37,454 nt of DNA from Actinomycetota bacterium (lineage in GTDB: Bacteria; Actinomycetota; Actinomycetes; S36-B12; UBA5976), in assembly GCA_017853815.1 (NCBI GenBank), contig JAFMIT010000003.1:1-37454 (forward strand), written 5' to 3'. This document shows positions 25,771-32,987 of this stretch, piece after piece. The translations under genes were made by a program, and so were the position numbers. Position 1 is the stretch's first letter; every line of letters starts with the position of its first letter. A model generated the notes under the pieces. It saw nothing but the letters and a program-made list of their open reading frames with translations, was not told the origin of the DNA and made no database searches.

Positions 25771-25789
25771 AGAAGTGCGATACACTTTT
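25771..25789. promoter_or_regulatory. inverted repeat upstream of the double TetR gene
   Basis: AGAAGTG-CGATA-CACTTTT has arms pairing at six of seven positions and lies 31 bp upstream of the TetR ATG. TetR regulators usually bind such palindromes over their own promoter. Recognition by this protein is inference. Confidence 0.4.
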
Positions 25790-25793
25790 CGAA

Positions 25794-25834
25794 CCAGGCT
25801 CTCCCTCTGCCCCCAGATCAGTTGGAGAGCTTGG
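25794..25834. terminator. candidate terminator downstream of the membrane-protein pair
   Basis: CCAGGCTCTCC (25794-25804) pairs with GGAGAGCTTGG (25824-25834), an 11-bp stem with one G-U pair around a 19-base loop. On the + strand it is followed by CTTTTTGG. On the minus strand it follows the stop of the membrane-protein gene at 25844. The long loop lowers confidence. Confidence 0.45.
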
Positions 25835-25843
25835 CTTTTTGGT

Positions 25844-26515
25844 TTAGAGGGCGGATGCGGCGCGAGCGATAAGCACCGTCAACATCAAAATCGCAAGCAA
25901 GACTTGCAATCCCATAATCAACTTTGTTGGTCGCGACATCACCGCTTCGGATGTTGGGCCATAGGTGGAGTTCACGTTGAGCGAGATGAATAGGTAGTCA
26001 AAGAGATTCGGCGTTGGCGCGGGCTCACCATCACGTGCCGGCCAAATAAATGCGCCGCCTGGGGTTGAGAGATCCATCAGCACGTACACGAACATGAATA
26101 CCGTGACGCTCATGAGGTACATGGCACCGATATCCCACAGACTGCCGAGTCCGTCGCCGGAAAGCAGATGTGCCGAGCTCACCATTTCCAACACGTTTGC
26201 AACAACTTGGACAGCGGCGAACGCAATGTAGGCAGCGGCAAAGCGGAAAACCAAGTGCGGCAGTGGTCGCCACAGCGCGTACAGCAACGGCAATGAAGTG
26301 AAGATGAAGACGTAGGCGCTTACTGCGTCGAGAGTCGTGGCGAACTGACCAGTGCCGCCCGCGAGAAGTCCAACCTCAGCCAAGCGATTGTGCAGAAGTA
26401 AATCCATCACCCAGATGACAGTCGTGGCCGCAAGAACCGTAAACCGCCCATAACCGTTCAGGATTTTGTTTCGAAGTCGAGTGGCGGGCGGTATCGAGTA
26501 ATCAGTTTCTTCCAT
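25844..26515 (-). CDS. multi-pass membrane protein, ion-channel-like C-terminus, function unknown
   Basis: A 223-residue protein with about five or six hydrophobic segments, including FTVLAATTVIWVMDLLL, FRFAAAYIAFAAVQVVA and the C-terminal LIMGLQVLLAILMLTVLIA. The stretch LFDYLFISLNVNSTYGPTSE followed by a final helix recalls the pore-loop region of DUF1345 and two-helix channel families, but the TVGYG filter is not present. Start ATG at 26515 is favoured because AAGGAAG lies seven bases upstream. It is 13 bp downstream of another membrane protein and probably co-transcribed and functionally linked with it. No firm function. Confidence 0.75.
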   Translation of the reverse strand: MEETDYSIPPATRLRNKILNGYGRFTVLAATTVIWVMDLLLHNRLAEVGLLAGGTGQFATTLDAVSAYVFIFTSLPLLYALWRPLPHLVFRFAAAYIAFAAVQVVANVLEMVSSAHLLSGDGLGSLWDIGAMYLMSVTVFMFVYVLMDLSTPGGAFIWPARDGEPAPTPNLFDYLFISLNVNSTYGPTSEAVMSRPTKLIMGLQVLLAILMLTVLIARAASAL

Positions 26516-26528
26516 AACCAAACTTCCT

Positions 26529-27224
26529 TTAGGCGGGAATTGCTGGCAGTTGAACAATGAGGCTTAGTGCCAAGCCCAGCAGAGCCATGCCCACACCGAT
26601 GAGACCTACGCGCACGCTTGGCATCGTGAAAGTGCGCCCCATGCCGATGAGGAACAGCACGCCAGCGAGAACCACTGTGCTCCTCACAAATTCGTCGCCA
26701 GTTTGGCCAGCTCGTACTCCCTCTTCATGAAGCTTGACAGCTTCAGCTTCCAACGCTTCAGCTTCCACTTCGAGGGCAACGTTGTATTCAGGCATGAAAG
26801 TTGGACCTTCAGGAGCATCTGTGTTGTTTTCAGGATCAGTTGCCATCCACGCATCAAACGCCACCTTCATCTCGGGGCGAAATCGTTCTTCAGCAAACTT
26901 CATCTTGGTTGCATCACCTGAGACGTAGGCTGCAAACCACGAGTTAAAGGTTGACTCATCGAAATTGCGAAGCAATTGGGCGTCAAGATCTGCTCGACTC
27001 GATTGCACGCCCACGAGCGCGCTTGACGAAAGTAGCTGTTGGCTCTCGGTATTCCACTTGGCTGCGGCGAACCCCGACCATGCGACTGTCATCGTCACAG
27101 CGGAAAGCAGTAGAGCTTCGGCTACCGTTAGCCAGCGTCCGAGGCGGCCACGAGATTCGTGTCCAGAACCCTCGTGCTCACCAAATTCGTGGTGCACTTC
27201 CGCAAAGTTCAAACCTTCAGGCAT
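26529..27224 (-). CDS. membrane protein with His/Glu-rich N-terminus, function unknown
   Basis: A 231-residue protein. The N-terminus (FAEVHHEFGEHEGSGHESRG) is rich in His and Glu. One membrane helix follows (LTVAEALLLSAVTMTVAWSGFAA), then a roughly 115-residue loop, Glu-rich and helical (NVALEVEAEALEAEAVKLHEE), and two C-terminal helices (TVVLAGVLFLIGMG and VGLIGVGMALLGLALSLIV). The layout resembles DUF4337-like proteins, but I cannot assign a family. ATG at 27224 has GGAG six bases upstream. It is first of a two-gene unit with the channel-like protein. The His/Glu tail could bind metal; that is speculation. Confidence 0.75.
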   Translation of the reverse strand: MPEGLNFAEVHHEFGEHEGSGHESRGRLGRWLTVAEALLLSAVTMTVAWSGFAAAKWNTESQQLLSSSALVGVQSSRADLDAQLLRNFDESTFNSWFAAYVSGDATKMKFAEERFRPEMKVAFDAWMATDPENNTDAPEGPTFMPEYNVALEVEAEALEAEAVKLHEEGVRAGQTGDEFVRSTVVLAGVLFLIGMGRTFTMPSVRVGLIGVGMALLGLALSLIVQLPAIPA

Positions 27225-27292
27225 TTACAGCTCCAGCCGTGTCAAAAAGATGCGTGGAGTCTAAAGACTGATCTAGACGACGCATAGAAAGA

Positions 27293-27328
27293 AAGATGGG
27301 TGGGGTGCCGAAGCACTCCACCCATCTT
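27293..27328 (-). terminator. Rho-independent terminator of the repeat-protein gene, UUCG loop
   Basis: AAGATGGGTGG (27293-27303) pairs with CCACCCATCTT (27318-27328). The stem continues inward through a G-U pair and four more pairs to a 4-base loop that reads UUCG on the minus-strand RNA. The minus-strand tail reads TCTTTCTAT. It lies 40 bp beyond the stop of the repeat protein. Confidence 0.85.
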
Positions 27329-27368
27329 CTCTCTGGAAGAAACCGCGTCAGCGGTTATCTGTGGGACG

Positions 27369-29819
27369 TTACGAGACCTTGACGGTGAACGTAACGTTCT
27401 TGATGCCCACACGAACGGTGACCTTGAAGGTGCCCTTCGTGCGAGGGTGCATAACGATTGACTTAGATGAAGACGACGCCATGCGGGTCAGCTTGAGCGA
27501 ATCTGCGCCGTTCTGACGAACCACGTAGATCTTCTTGCCTTCCACACCACTCAAGTTCACCTTGATCATGCCAGCGCTGCCAGTCACTGAGATCGTGATT
27601 GGAGCCACTACCGCAGCCGCACGAGTGACCGTCAGGGTGTACGTCCGGGTGGTAGTGCCGTCAGCTGCTGTCACCACAACGTTGATGACGTTTGCTCCGA
27701 CAGCAAGTGCGACCGGAGTTGCAGTGTCGCTGTCAGCGGCCACGTTGTTGATAGTGATAGTCGCATCTGCATCAGAAGTGACAGCAGTGATGTTGAGAGA
27801 ATTCACAACATTACTTACACCCAGCGAGTGCTCCGTCATGTCGGTGTCAAAGTCGCGAGTGATGAAGTTTGAGGAGACGCTGAGCCCACTCAAAGCTGCA
27901 TTCGCCGACCGGACAACAATGTGGCTCCAGATGCGGTCACGGTTGATCGAGACTGCGCCTGTAACGCTTGGTGTCATGTCGAACTTGTACTCAGGGGACA
28001 CCGTACGGCTGTCATCCCAGTAGTCCATCGAACTTGGAGCAACCGGACGAGGTTCTGCATCCGTGTTGGTGTTCGTGAGAGTGAAGGTAACTTCACCGCT
28101 CGCGTTGGTGGTACCAGTCAGAGAACCCGTGAACGAGCTGTTCTGAGTTGGCGAGACCGCATCGAGAGTGACTTCGGCACCAGCAACTGGAGCGCCTCCA
28201 TCAGCCATGGTCACCGTGTAGGTGAATGTCAGTGTCCGTCCCTTTTCGGCGAACTTGACGAGGCTGCGTGAGCCATTGCCTTCGTTCCACCAGTACGACT
28301 TGTCAGACATGTGTGCAACATCCGCTGCACTGAGCTTGATGTTGACCAGCGGCTGAACGATGTGACCCCAGATGCGGTCACGGTTCGTCGAGACTGCGCC
28401 GGTAACGCTTGGCACAATGTCGAACTTGTACTCAGGCGACACGGTGCGGGTGTCGTCCCAGTAATCCATCGTGCTTGGAGCAACTGGACGTGGTTCAGCA
28501 GCGCTGTTCGTGTTGTTTAGAGTGAAAGTCACTTCGCCACTTGCATTTGTGGTGCCGGTGAGCGATCCAGTGAAGGAACTGTTCTGGGTCGCTGAAGTTG
28601 CATCAAGAGTGACCTCGGCACCCGCGACTGGCGCATTACCTGCGGCAGCTTCGGTGACAACGTAGGTGAAGGAAAGAACTCCACCCTTTTCGATGAACTT
28701 CACGAGGCTGCGTGAGCCATTGCCTTCGTTCCACCAGTACGACTTGTCCGACATGTGTGCAACATCAGAATCCTTGAGCTTGATGTTGACGCCTACTGCC
28801 TCCACCGTGTGTGTCCAAATGCGGTCACGGTTGGTCGAGGTTGCACCAGTGACACTTGGAACAATGTCGAACTTGTACTCAGGCGACACGGTACGGGTGT
28901 CATCCCAGTAATCCATGGTGCTTGGAGCAACTGGACGTGGTTCGGCAGCAGTGTTGGTGTTAGTGAGATTGAAGGTCACCAAACCATTTGAATCCGTCAC
29001 ACCTGTCAGCGATCCAGTGAAGGAGCTGTTGGTCGTTGGCGACTGCGCATCGAGAGTGACGGTTGCACCGGCCACAGCTGCGTTTGGTGCAGTTGCGTCA
29101 GTGACCTTGTAGGTGAATGACAAAGTCGAACCCTGAGAAACAAACTTCACCAAACTGCGTGAGCCATTGCCTTCGCTCCACCAGTACGACTTGTCTGACA
29201 TGTGTGCAACGTCAGCATCGCTGAGCTTGATGTTGACAGATGCTGGAATGACTGGCGCGGCCGTGTTGACGATGTGCGTCCACAGGCGATCGCGATTGGT
29301 CGAGGTTGCACCAGTTACTGACGGCACCATGTCGAACTTGTATTCGGGCGAAACTACGCGGGTGTCATCCCAGTAATCCATCGTGCTTGGAGCAACTGGC
29401 CGAGGCTCGGCAGCGCTGTTCGTGTTCGTCAGGCTGAAAGTCACTTCGCCGTTGGCGTTGGTAACTCCCGACAACGAGCCAGTGAAAGAGCTGTTGGTCG
29501 TTGGAGACAAAGCGTCGAGGGTGACGGTGGCGCCTTCAACTGGTGCGTTTGGAGCGACGGCATCGGTGACTTTGTAAGTAAACGAAAGCACCGAGCCTTT
29601 CTCAACAAACTTCACGAGGCTGCGAGAACCGCCACCTTCGTTCCACCAGTAAGACTTGTCTGACATGTGAGCCAGATCTGCATCCGACATCCTGATGATG
29701 ACGTTTGCGGGAACTACTGCCTGGGCGGTAGTTGGGACAAGAGCGCTCAGGCCAAGTGCAAGTGCACCGGAGAGCACAGCGGCGAGAAACCGCTTGCCAC
29801 GAGTGGCGATAGCTGTCAT
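27369..29819 (-). CDS. secreted surface protein with four tandem repeats and a cadherin-like sandwich domain
   Basis: An 816-residue exported protein of unknown role, probably cell-surface. The signal peptide runs through FLAAVLSGALALGLSALVPTTAQA (about 10-34). Four repeats of about 148 residues follow (about 40-194, 195-340, 341-488, 489-637). Each contains AHMSDKSYWW.EG.GSRSLVKF, a beta-sandwich core with NSSFTGSL.G.T, and AEPRPVAPS.MDYWDD. Residues about 641-734 (LSGLSVSS ... TRTYTLTVTRA) look like a cadherin-like beta-sandwich. A basic beta-rich tail (738-816) ends the protein. No LPXTG motif or C-terminal helix is seen. ATG at 29819 is preceded by GAAAGGAAGAAC and starts the signal peptide; an upstream in-frame extension is not credible. 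Confidence 0.9.
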   Translation of the reverse strand: MTAIATRGKRFLAAVLSGALALGLSALVPTTAQAVVPANVIIRMSDADLAHMSDKSYWWNEGGGSRSLVKFVEKGSVLSFTYKVTDAVAPNAPVEGATVTLDALSPTTNSSFTGSLSGVTNANGEVTFSLTNTNSAAEPRPVAPSTMDYWDDTRVVSPEYKFDMVPSVTGATSTNRDRLWTHIVNTAAPVIPASVNIKLSDADVAHMSDKSYWWSEGNGSRSLVKFVSQGSTLSFTYKVTDATAPNAAVAGATVTLDAQSPTTNSSFTGSLTGVTDSNGLVTFNLTNTNTAAEPRPVAPSTMDYWDDTRTVSPEYKFDIVPSVTGATSTNRDRIWTHTVEAVGVNIKLKDSDVAHMSDKSYWWNEGNGSRSLVKFIEKGGVLSFTYVVTEAAAGNAPVAGAEVTLDATSATQNSSFTGSLTGTTNASGEVTFTLNNTNSAAEPRPVAPSTMDYWDDTRTVSPEYKFDIVPSVTGAVSTNRDRIWGHIVQPLVNIKLSAADVAHMSDKSYWWNEGNGSRSLVKFAEKGRTLTFTYTVTMADGGAPVAGAEVTLDAVSPTQNSSFTGSLTGTTNASGEVTFTLTNTNTDAEPRPVAPSSMDYWDDSRTVSPEYKFDMTPSVTGAVSINRDRIWSHIVVRSANAALSGLSVSSNFITRDFDTDMTEHSLGVSNVVNSLNITAVTSDADATITINNVAADSDTATPVALAVGANVINVVVTAADGTTTRTYTLTVTRAAAVVAPITISVTGSAGMIKVNLSGVEGKKIYVVRQNGADSLKLTRMASSSSKSIVMHPRTKGTFKVTVRVGIKNVTFTVKVS
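27909..28355 (-). repeat. protein-coding tandem repeat unit 4
   Basis: Codes residues about 489-637. It ends at SHIVVRSAN, just before the cadherin-like sandwich. Small changes from unit 3 include PSSMDYWDDSRTV and a shorter ADGGAP linker. Confidence 0.8.
28356..28799 (-). repeat. protein-coding tandem repeat unit 3
   Basis: Codes residues about 341-488. It is very close to unit 4 over the core TQNSSFTGSLTGTTNASGEV, suggesting recent duplication or gene conversion of the C-terminal pair. Confidence 0.8.
28800..29237 (-). repeat. protein-coding tandem repeat unit 2
   Basis: Codes residues about 195-340. It shares long blocks with unit 3, including AEPRPVAPSTMDYWDDTRTV and SPEYKFDIVPSVTGA. 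Confidence 0.8.
29238..29702 (-). repeat. protein-coding tandem repeat unit 1
   Basis: Codes residues about 40-194 of the surface protein. It is the most divergent unit: DLAHMSDK, GGGSRS and RVVSPEY where the others have DVAHMSDK, GNGSRS and RTVSPEY. Unit start-to-start spacing to unit 2 is about 155 codons. Confidence 0.8.
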
Positions 29820-29869
29820 GTTCTTCCTTTCGCAACAGCGATGATGTAACTCGGTGTGCGAACAGGAAT

Positions 29870-30146
29870 GTGCGCACGCTCGAGAAGACGTTTGTTTGAG
29901 CGCGCACACGCTCGGGGACTTGCGGTTGCCTGAGAGAGAGGCGTCGTGAAACCGATTTCACGACAGGCAGAAGGAAACCATTAGGACGACTGGTGAACAA
30001 CCCCAAAAAGTCTGTGAATCCGAGTTGTGACCGATTCGTTACGGTCCCGCAGGGCGGAATCGCGGCCCCTGCGCGACCGGGAGAATCTGCGAAAAATAGA
30101 GAGCTGGATTGATATCCCCCCGAATGGGATACCAAGCCAACTCTCT
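29870..30146 (-). promoter_or_regulatory. hairpin-rich leader upstream of the repeat-protein gene
   Basis: Most of this 434-bp gene-free stretch (29820-30253) consists of inverted repeats. 29870-29907: GTGCGC/GCGCAC plus GCTC/GAGC. 29943-29964: a perfect 9-bp stem GTCGTGAAA/TTTCACGAC with a 4-base loop, enclosed by TGCCT/AGGCA (29927-29931 with 29965-29969). 30042-30079: a 12-bp stem with one mismatch. 30098-30146: a long imperfect stem (AGAGAG ... CTCTCT) followed on the minus strand by ATTTTTC, like an intrinsic terminator. It could be a structured 5' leader or attenuator of the surface-protein gene. No known riboswitch consensus was recognised. Confidence 0.5.
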
Positions 30147-30179
30147 AGGCAGAAAACATAGCATTCCTTAACCGTTTCT

Positions 30180-30195
30180 TGGAAATACATTTCCA
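30180..30195. promoter_or_regulatory. palindrome upstream of the endonuclease/phosphatase-fold gene
   Basis: TGGAAATACATTTCCA has perfect 7-bp arms around a 2-bp spacer. It lies 65 bp before that gene and upstream of the structured leader of the repeat-protein gene, so it could regulate either direction. The binding protein is unknown. Confidence 0.4.
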
Positions 30196-30259
30196 GAGAT
30201 TTTTGTCCCCGAATCGCGCCAATTTCACCTCGGGCTGTCGTTAGCCTCAAGGCGTGCGA

Positions 30260-30976
30260 GTGATGAGCTGGAATATCCAACATCTTGAGCCGTATGCCGA
30301 AGGCTGCGAGCCTCACGAGGAGTTCAACCGCGCCCTATCAGACCTACGGCCAGACATCCTCCTGCTGCAGGAAGTAGATCGTCACCAGGAACGATCAGGT
30401 GGCGTCGACCAGACCGCCCTGACCGCGGACCTGCTTGGAGCTAGCGCCCATTACTTCAGGCCAACTCCCGAGGCGCCCGGCAATTACGGCATAGCAATCG
30501 TCTCAACTCTTCCTGTCATCAAGTGGCATCAGAAGTCTCTGCGCCGCTCTCCGATTGGCATGCGACTCACTTTCATGATTCAGGGCAAACCCGAGACGTT
30601 CTATTGCGCGGACCATGAGCGTGCGGTTCTTGCCGCCGAACTGGAGAACGGTTGGTTCGTCGCAAACATGCATGCATCGTTTGTGCCCGGCTGGTCGCAC
30701 TTAATGGTCTGGCGAGCGGCGCGATGGGCGCGTAAGGAAGCAAAGCGCGCAGGCTGCAACTTGCTGTTGTGTGGCGACTTCAATCTGTCATCGCACGCTT
30801 TCTTGAAGCTCATCGGTTTGCGAAGTCTCAATGATGGCGTGACTTTTCCGACGTGGACGCCCGAGCGCCAGATTGATTTCATTGCGGTCGACAAACATAA
30901 CTCGGCCAAAGCGACCACCGTTGAGGTTCGGTCCTACGGCATTAGCGATCACTGTGCAGTGGTCGTTGACTTATAG
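30260..30976 (+). CDS. endonuclease/exonuclease/phosphatase family protein
   Basis: About 238 residues with all fold landmarks: MSWNIQHL, the metal glutamate LLLQEVD, NYGIAIVS, ANMHAS, LLCGDFN, QIDFIAV and the catalytic C-terminal SDHCAVVV. Such metal-dependent enzymes cut phosphodiester bonds in nucleic acids, phospholipids or small substrates. There is no signal peptide, so the site is cytoplasmic. The start could be GTG 30254, GTG 30260 (7 bases after AAGG) or ATG 30263. It is convergent with actinorhodopsin and separated from it by a bidirectional hairpin. The substrate is not predictable. Confidence 0.88.
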   Translation: MMSWNIQHLEPYAEGCEPHEEFNRALSDLRPDILLLQEVDRHQERSGGVDQTALTADLLGASAHYFRPTPEAPGNYGIAIVSTLPVIKWHQKSLRRSPIGMRLTFMIQGKPETFYCADHERAVLAAELENGWFVANMHASFVPGWSHLMVWRAARWARKEAKRAGCNLLLCGDFNLSSHAFLKLIGLRSLNDGVTFPTWTPERQIDFIAVDKHNSAKATTVEVRSYGISDHCAVVVDL

Positions 30977-30990
30977 TTTTTGATACAGCA

Positions 30991-31016
30991 ATGGGGTGGT
31001 CCGAAGACCACCCCAT
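30991..31016. terminator. bidirectional hairpin terminator between convergent genes, UUCG loop
   Basis: ATGGGGTGGTC (30991-31001) pairs perfectly with GACCACCCCAT (31006-31016) around CGAA, which reads UUCG closed by C-G on the minus-strand RNA. It lies between the + strand stop at 30976 and the actinorhodopsin stop at 31036. T-runs after the stem are poor in both directions, though TTTTTG precedes it on +. It closely resembles the hairpin at 27293-27328. Confidence 0.75.
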
Positions 31017-31035
31017 CACTAGGAACTACTTGCGA

Positions 31036-31818
31036 TTAGTCACGGAATTCTGATTCGGCGAATTCAGCGCTGTCTTCAGCAGACTTCATGCGCGCAATCT
31101 TGAAGATGGTCAGACCGTAGGCGCACTTTGCGAGCACGTCAGCGATTGAGTAACCAATTTCGCGGTTAACGAATGCCATTGCGTCAAAGCCTTCAGCATT
31201 CATTGCGAGGATAAAGGTGATTGGGTACACGCCCCAGGTTGCAATCAAGAGCAAGCGCAAGCGGCTAACAGTCGCGCGAACCTGATCTGACTGACGCTCC
31301 AAGCTCTTGGTCAATTCAACGAACAAGATGTAGAGGATGTACAGGAATGGGATGGTCGAAAGAGCGCCCCACACTGGTGCACTGATGCCGAACAAGTCGA
31401 GATGCGCATCGCCTGGGTAACCGAGAAGGATCATGGCGGCAGCGGCCGGCACGAGACGGCCAAGAAGGGCCTTCTGTGCGAGGCGACCGATAGCAAGAAC
31501 TGCAACAGTCTCAACAAGCAGCAATGGAACAGTCAACAGCCAGTCGACGTAGCGGTAGCCAACGTTGTATGCGTATGGATTGTTCGCTGGACCTGCGAAT
31601 GCATGGTTGAACGAATCAAAGATGCGGAAGTAGTGGTACGCGGCGATTGCGGTCACCGTGCCCGAGATGATCACTGCCATGCGGTAGCGGGGCAGAACAC
31701 GATCACGTGAGATGTAAAGAAACACGGACGTGAAAAGCATGCTGGCCAAGCCCAATGACAGCATGTTGTAAACGGCGTTGAACTGATTGTCAGTCAACAG
31801 CTGCGACAGGTTGTTCAT
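31036..31818 (-). CDS. actR: actinorhodopsin, light-driven proton pump
   Basis: A 260-residue seven-helix retinal protein. The helix-three motif RYVDWLLTVPLLLVE supplies the proton acceptor Asp92, Thr96, green-type tuning residue Leu100 and donor Glu103, equivalent to Asp97, Thr101, Leu105 and Glu108 of proteorhodopsin. His62 in YHYFRIF pairs with the acceptor. Lys221 in SIADVLAKCAYG binds retinal. The first stretch MNNLSQLLTDNQFNAVYNML is typical of actinobacterial pumps. AGGAGG sits six bases before ATG 31818. The pump would add to the proton gradient. No retinal-synthesis gene lies in this window. The 182-bp upstream gap is divergent with the S4 gene. Confidence 0.97.
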   Translation of the reverse strand: MNNLSQLLTDNQFNAVYNMLSLGLASMLFTSVFLYISRDRVLPRYRMAVIISGTVTAIAAYHYFRIFDSFNHAFAGPANNPYAYNVGYRYVDWLLTVPLLLVETVAVLAIGRLAQKALLGRLVPAAAAMILLGYPGDAHLDLFGISAPVWGALSTIPFLYILYILFVELTKSLERQSDQVRATVSRLRLLLIATWGVYPITFILAMNAEGFDAMAFVNREIGYSIADVLAKCAYGLTIFKIARMKSAEDSAEFAESEFRD

Positions 31819-32000
31819 TTTTCCTCCTGTTCACGCAGACACTCACTGACTGCGTGGGCTCGCGTCGTTGCGAGTGATACGAGAGTCCTCTCAATCGTTG
31901 CACTGAGCGACTTGAACAACCTTTGGCGCGGTTTTCGTTGCACAATCGTGACCGAATATCGTGCGAGAAGGGACATTTGCGAGTTGCTTAGGCTTCATCC

Positions 32001-32375
32001 ATGCCCAATCTGGTGAGTGAAAAGGTTCGCGTAGATGTATGGACTTGGGCTGTTCGACTATTTCCCTCACGTTCGGCTGCCACCGCGGCCGCCCGAGGGG
32101 GCCACATCAAAATCAACGGCAAGAGCGTCAAGCCCGCGCAAACAGTCAACATTGGTGACACCATCGCGACCCGCTACGCGGATGTCGAACGAATAGTTGT
32201 TGTGAAGTCGCTCATCAGCCGACGAGTCGGAGCAGACCTTGCGCGAACCCATTACGAGGACCACAGTCCAGTGCGCGAAAAGGTCGCGGACACATTTACT
32301 GCGACGCGAGACCGCGGCGCTGGTCGACCGACGAAGCGCGACCGCCGACTCATTGATCGCCTTCGCGGCTACTGA
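32001..32375 (+). CDS. S4-domain RNA-binding protein (Hsp15-like)
   Basis: A 124-residue basic protein. The S4 fold occupies about residues 9-65 (VDVWTWAVRLFPSRSAATAA, ARGGHIKINGKSVKP, VNIGDTI). A charged tail follows (KRDRRLIDRLRGY). Hsp15-type proteins bind stalled 50S subunits carrying peptidyl-tRNA and aid recycling. Here the tail is short and rich in Arg. ATG at 32001 has no clear ribosome-binding site and may be leaderless. Its stop overlaps the opposing hicB stop by 7 bp. Confidence 0.88.
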   Translation: MPNLVSEKVRVDVWTWAVRLFPSRSAATAAARGGHIKINGKSVKPAQTVNIGDTIATRYADVERIVVVKSLISRRVGADLARTHYEDHSPVREKVADTFTATRDRGAGRPTKRDRRLIDRLRGY

Positions 32376-32737
32376 TTTACCGCCACACCTAACTGGCGAA
32401 GCACGAAGGTGTTCATTGACATCTGGTGCTCGGCTGCAGCGAGCGCAACCTGCTTATGCAGTTCGCTGCCTAACCGTAAATTGAACTTTCCTGAGAACTG
32501 TCGTTCGTCCCATGGCTCTGGCACAGGTTCCCCTTGTTTGAGTAAATCATCGAGAACCTCCTCCACCAGCGAAGTCGCACCCGACAATGCTTGAGATCTA
32601 GAGCGGGCCACCCAGCTCAAGGATGGAAATTCCAAAATGGTCGCAACGTATTCATCACTTGCCGCACTCCAGAAAATTCGATACGTATAACGATCCGCTT
32701 TGGGCTTCACTTTCGATGCGCTTTTACCCACGATCAC
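32369..32737 (-). CDS. hicB: HicB-type antitoxin
   Basis: A 122-residue antitoxin. Residues about 16-75 are the degraded RNase H-like HicB fold (YTYRIFWSAASDEYVATILEF, then a helix LSGATSLVEEVLDDLL). Residues about 84-118 are a ribbon-helix-helix DNA-binding domain (GKFNLRLGSELHKQVALAAA, MSMNTFVLRQLG). It would neutralise the HicA mRNA interferase and repress the pair. It overlaps hicA by 14 bp, the usual arrangement. Confidence 0.9.
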   Translation of the reverse strand: MIVGKSASKVKPKADRYTYRIFWSAASDEYVATILEFPSLSWVARSRSQALSGATSLVEEVLDDLLKQGEPVPEPWDERQFSGKFNLRLGSELHKQVALAAAEHQMSMNTFVLRQLGVAVNQ

Positions 32738-32978
32738 TCTCCATCAGCTTGTCAATCGCCTGCAGTACCTGCTTCACCTGATACTCCTTTGCTTGCCCGC
32801 TTTCATTCTGGATATTGATACGCGGATCACCTATCCAGGGCGTTCGAAAAACAGCGTGCGACCCTCGAGTCAATCTCGGAGCGCCGAAATAGTGCTCACA
32901 GACCTTTGAGAGGTGTGCAAACTTGATGTTCTTCGGAGTGCTGCGCATCTGTTCGATGATTTTTTCTACCGACGGCAT
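32724..32978 (-). CDS. hicA: HicA-type toxin (mRNA interferase)
   Basis: An 84-residue protein with the HicA double-stranded-RNA-binding-like fold. The catalytic histidine is His41 in RLTRGSHAVFRTPW, followed by INIQNE and a C-terminal helix VKQVLQAIDKLM. It cuts mRNA when free of HicB. It is somewhat longer than the common 60-residue form, with a longer N-terminal segment. It is first in the pair, with an inverted repeat just upstream. Confidence 0.9.
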   Translation of the reverse strand: MPSVEKIIEQMRSTPKNIKFAHLSKVCEHYFGAPRLTRGSHAVFRTPWIGDPRINIQNESGQAKEYQVKQVLQAIDKLMESDRG

Positions 32979-32987
32979 TTCTTGACG

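Noticed and set aside
27909-29702. CRISPR-like or satellite DNA repeats
   Set aside because: The period is about 445-465 bp, in frame, and the repeats code for protein domains. There are no short repeats with unique spacers.
27369-29909. Longer N-terminus for the repeat protein starting at 29909
   Set aside because: The extra 30 residues are Cys/His-rich, lack a ribosome-binding site and sit in front of a perfect signal peptide that has its own AGGAAG site.
29820-30253. Cyclic-di-AMP (ydaO) or other known riboswitch in the surface-protein leader
   Set aside because: The conserved GGGGTGAAT and CAGCTAAC-type elements are not found on either strand in the right order. Only unnamed structure can be claimed.
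32369-32375. Truncation of the S4 protein or HicB at their overlapping stops
   Set aside because: Both proteins have complete domains; the 7-bp convergent overlap is simply tight packing.
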